From positions 1-20,978 of IMG/VR virus record IMGVR_UViG_3300028423_001286: 20,978 nucleotides of DNA. One strand, 5' to 3'. The notes under the pieces are model-generated. The model saw only the letters and a list, made by a program, of their open reading frames with translations. It did not search any database and was not told where the DNA came from. Each line of letters starts with the position of its first letter. Position 1 is the stretch's first letter. The stretch is from a virus. Below, one piece after another: positions 20,130 through 20,978 of this stretch. A program made the translations under genes and the position numbers.

Positions 20130-20655
20130 CGTCTCCACCTCCGGCGCTCACGAAGCTCACGCGCACCCCGCCGAACAGGGGCGTTCCGTCGGGGTTCGAG
20201 ACCTGGACCTGCTCGCGGAAGAGCCGCAGATGCTTCCCGAGCAGTTCGAGCGGCGGCTTCTTCCCCGCGATCTTGTAGCGCCACCGGCGGGTCTGGTTCT
20301 CGCCCGTGCCGACGGTCTCCTCCGTGACCTCCTCCACCGCGGCGGCGAGCTCGCGGGGCAGGAGGTGCGGCGGGAGGAGCTGGCCCTGGTCGTCGTAGAG
20401 GTCCTGGATGTTCGCGAAGCCCAGCGAGGCGAGCTCCTGCAGCACGCGGTCGGCGGTGATGTCCGTGCGCTTCGCCCGGCGGTCCATGAGCGCCTGGATG
20501 CGCACCTGGATGCGCCGCTCGTTCATCAGCTCATAGCCGCGCTGCTTCGCCGTCTTCTTCGAGTAGCCGGCGCGCTCCGCGGCCTTCGTCGCGCAGAGGT
20601 CGACCAGGAACTCGCGGCAGAAGGCCTCCATCTTGTCGGTGAGGGGGCGGTCCAT
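20122..20655 (-). CDS. terS: Terminase small subunit (Terminase_2 / XtmA type)
   Basis: A 177-residue DNA-recognition subunit. Residues about 4-85 give the Terminase_2 pattern: LTDKMEAFCREFLVDL, ATKAAERAGYSKKTAKQRGYEL (a helix-turn-helix), RIQVRIQALMDRRAKRT and ITADRVLQELASLGFANIQD. The C-terminal part has strands and a KPPLELLGKHLRLFREQVQV helix found in members that act with PBSX-type large subunits. The ATG at 20655 begins 2 nt after the upstream stop, with GAGGAGG inside that gene's end. The frame continues open upstream, but only as a shadow of the HExxH gene. Confidence 0.93.
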   Translation of the reverse strand: MDRPLTDKMEAFCREFLVDLCATKAAERAGYSKKTAKQRGYELMNERRIQVRIQALMDRRAKRTDITADRVLQELASLGFANIQDLYDDQGQLLPPHLLPRELAAAVEEVTEETVGTGENQTRRWRYKIAGKKPPLELLGKHLRLFREQVQVSNPDGTPLFGGVRVSFVSAGGGDDG

Positions 20656-20657
20656 GG

Positions 20658-20978
20658 TCACCGCGCCTCCTCGGCGAGAGCCCCGCAGCTCTCGGCGATG
20701 TCGAGCCCCGGCGGGTGCCAACGTCCGGTCGCCGCGTGCGACAGCTCGTGGCCCAGCGTGCAGAGCCAGACCGGGTCGACCGGTGCAGTGGGGGCCGGGA
20801 GGTGCAGCTCGTCGCCCTCGATGGAAGTCCACGCATGGGCGCGGATTCCGAGGGCCTCGTTGACGACGATGGCCGGGTTGTCGGGGTGCGCGTCGCGCAT
20901 GACCTCGTGGACCGCCGCCGGGCTCTCGTGGACGTGGATCTCGATCGCGTCGACCTCGTGGACGCCCACCGGGAACGC
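20658..20978 (-). CDS. Small HExxH protein, possible metallopeptidase (5' end may lie outside window)
   Basis: At least 103 residues from a GTG at 20969, but the frame stays open to the window edge (codons Ala-Phe-Pro before it), so the true start may be outside. The key mark is LGHELSHAATGRWHP, an HExxH with a Gly and another His seven residues on, close to a zinc-metallopeptidase site. The third His is one residue farther than in classical metzincins. The rest has a sheet with VNEALGIRAHAWTSIEG. Small HExxH proteins occur near phage packaging genes, but I know of no proved role. It is coupled to terS, 2 nt downstream. Confidence 0.75.
   Translation of the reverse strand, partial: AFPVGVHEVDAIEIHVHESPAAVHEVMRDAHPDNPAIVVNEALGIRAHAWTSIEGDELHLPAPTAPVDPVWLCTLGHELSHAATGRWHPPGLDIAESCGALAEEAR

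Noticed and set aside
18927-20327. 466-codon open frame on the plus strand opposite terminase genes
   Set aside because: Antisense shadow of terL and terS.

Overview
This window looks like part of a temperate tailed phage (siphovirus, HK97/lambda-like) with very GC-rich DNA. The likely host is a GC-rich Pseudomonadota. Three things point that way: codons end almost always in G or C, the attachment core copies the 3' half of a tRNA-Asn with an encoded CCA end, and there is a Gram-negative-type lipoprotein. The host inference is mine and is not proved by the sequence.

Left part (1-1836, + strand): the end of an unidentified basic protein, a small protein resembling the FtsK gamma winged helix, a DUF4224 protein and a tyrosine integrase are packed head to tail. 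After the integrase comes a candidate attP. It has a tRNA-Asn 3' half (1726-1770) flanked by four copies of TGTCTAA (two left, one of them inverted; two right), which are probable integrase arm sites. Because attP has phage genes on both sides (integrase left, tail genes right), the sequence is in the circular or unintegrated phage order, not the integrated prophage order.

Middle left (1837-2280, + strand): one small lipoprotein gene, possibly with its own promoter. It ends one base from the convergent late operon and is a candidate lysogenic-conversion (moron) gene.

Right (2281-20978, - strand): one long, tightly coupled morphogenesis operon read right to left. In order it encodes a small HExxH protein, terminase small and large subunits, a portal fused to a MuF-like domain, an S78 prohead protease, an HK97-fold major capsid, a probable decoration protein, a protein with a disordered tail, head-tail connector, head closure, gp10-like neck protein, tail terminator, major tail protein, a hidden small ORF, tail assembly chaperones G and GT (made by a -1 frameshift), tape measure, two minor tail proteins (M-like and L-like/DUF1833), an NlpC/P60 protein, a fused I/J-type tip protein with three C-terminal tandem repeats, and three small genes. 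Most neighbours overlap by 1-22 nt (ATGA, GTGA or TGATG junctions), which implies translational coupling. The main exceptions flank the capsid gene, where a promoter-like sequence and strong hairpins sit, and the 131-nt space before the tail chaperone. No lysis cassette, repressor, replication gene, CRISPR array or insertion sequence was recognised in the window.
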